DNA of 64,000 nucleotides from Pararge aegeria (Eukaryota; Arthropoda; Insecta; Lepidoptera; Nymphalidae), in contig NC_053205.1 in NCBI RefSeq assembly GCF_905163445.1, positions 186,001-250,000 on the forward strand, written 5' to 3'. The position numbers were made by a program, and so were the translations under genes. The notes under the pieces were generated by a model that saw only the letters and a program-made list of their open reading frames with translations, was not told where the DNA came from and did not search any database. Position 1 is the stretch's first letter. Each line of letters starts with the position of its first letter. This document shows, piece by piece, positions 63,108 through 64,000 of this stretch.

Positions 63108-64000
63108 TACGCAACCATACTCCCCCCGGAGTCCAAAATCTTTGGTTTCCCGGAAGCTGCCCGCCGAGCCATTGTAGTAACGTCGGCGGATCGCTAGATG
63201 ACATATTTACGGTTAGAACTAGGGCGGTATCTAATCGCCTTCGAACCTCTAACTTTCGTTCTTGATTGATGAAAACACCTTTGGCAAATGCTTTCGCTGA
63301 TGTTCGTCTTGCGACGATCCAAGAATTTCACCTCTAACGTCGCAATACGAATGCCCCCAGTTATCCCTATTAATCATTACCTCGGAGTTCTGAAAACCAA
63401 CAAAATAGAACCGAGATCATATTCTATTATTCCATGCACGAAATATTCAAGCGGCATTTTGAGTCCGCTTTGAGCACTCTAATTTGTTCAAAGTAAAATT
63501 GTCGGCCCATCTCGACACTCAACGAAGAGCACCGCGATAGGATTTTGATATTGAACCGGCGTTTTACCGCCGGCTCACCGACGATATGCTCCGCAGACGT
63601 GTCAGTATCACCGCGGATGCGGTGCACCGACAGCGCGGCGCACAAATGCAACTACGAGCTTTTTAACCGCAACAATTTTAGTATACGCTATTGGAGCTGG
63701 AATAACCGCGGCTGCTGGCACCAGACTTGCCCTCCAATTGTTCCTCGTTAAAATATTTAAAGTGTACTCATTCCGATTACGAGGCCTCGTAAGAGTCCCG
63801 TATCGTTATTTTTCGTCACTACCTCCCCGTGCCGGGAGTGGGTAATTTGCGCGCCTGCTACCTTCCTTGGATGTGGTAGCCGTTTCTCAGGCTCCCTCTC
63901 CGGAATCGAACCCTGATTCCCCGTTACCCGTGACAACCATGGTAGTCGCAGAAACTACCATCAAAAGTTGATTAGGCAGACATTTGAAAGATGCGTCGCC
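62402..64000 (-). rRNA. 18S rRNA: 18S rRNA (right arm, cut by the window end)
   Basis: Inverted copy of 25254-26852, coordinates summing to 89254. Over the line-by-line comparison the arms differ at four places. At 63356 this copy has the usual base. At 63860, 63963 and 63973 this copy differs from the left one; at the first two it departs from the usual 18S sequence. These three lie in the last 140 bp. The 5' 300 nt of the gene lie outside the window. Confidence 0.96.

Noticed and set aside
24000..64000. The whole mirror structure as a pure assembly or chimeric-read artefact
   Set aside because: The arms differ by two transposons with proper target duplications, by 530 bp of satellite and by scattered substitutions. 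A foldback artefact would give identical arms. An artefact at the errantivirus joins (40976, 49588) is still possible and is listed as such.

Overview
The window is nuclear DNA of an insect, almost certainly a lepidopteran. It has (TTAGG)n telomeric repeats invaded by TRAS-type non-LTR elements, an rDNA unit with a moth-type 18S and 5.8S, a Dong-like R4-clade element sitting in a (TAA)n tract, and several short repeats I recognise as common in moths and butterflies. It reads as a subtelomeric nucleolus-organiser region, or a comparable W- or B-chromosome type region, built of nested transposons. I see no complete host protein-coding gene. The only host coding sequence found is two in-frame exons of an insulin-degrading enzyme gene (52897-53648, minus strand).

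Layout. 1-22010: minus-strand TRAS-like elements stacked head to tail, separated by scraps of CCTAA repeat. One carries a nested minus-strand errantivirus (9734-16920). The stretch 1-1913 repeats 8221-10133 exactly, so the window cuts a tandem duplication with an 8,220-bp period whose junction fuses an env tail to a TRAS gag in frame. 22011-22310: CCTAA array, a 215-bp element with 26-bp perfect inverted ends, then a TTAGG array. 22311-24950: rDNA intergenic/external spacer. 24951-28300: 18S-ITS1-5.8S-ITS2 and only about 270 nt of 28S. 28300-29605: an AAGTC-type satellite that flips orientation in its middle. 29606-40975: a short poly(A) retroelement, then a decayed Dong-like element (minus) carrying a 138-bp hAT MITE and an apparently intact 7.3-kb BEL/Pao element. 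40976-49587: an apparently intact errantivirus (plus). 49588-54331: TRAS scrap, CR1/Daphne-like LINE, small repeats, host exon fragments and another LINE tail. 54332-58757: the Dong-like element again, in plus orientation. 58758-64000: the short retroelement, satellite and truncated rDNA again, inverted.

The large-scale structure is an inverted duplication. Left arm 25255-40975 pairs with right arm 64000-55195. The arms share the same disabling mutations in the Dong-like element, but the left arm has gained the MITE (with an 8-bp target duplication) and the BEL element (with a 5-bp target duplication), the satellite lengths differ by 530 bp, and there are scattered substitutions. It is therefore probably a real, aged duplication rather than a simple assembly mirror. 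The left arm ends exactly at the LTR of the plus-strand errantivirus, whose two flanks belong to different host elements. That suggests recombination between errantivirus copies joined the telomeric TRAS array to the rDNA/Dong segment.

The plus-strand errantivirus is the most informative unit. It has matched LTRs, a PBS complementary to tRNA-Leu(AAG), a leader mini-ORF cut by a strong splice donor, gag, a canonical TTTAAAC -1 frameshift site with a downstream stem-loop, pol, a splice acceptor and env. Its minus-strand relative lacks the protease region and has a stop in env. All family calls come from reading motifs by eye; no database search was possible.
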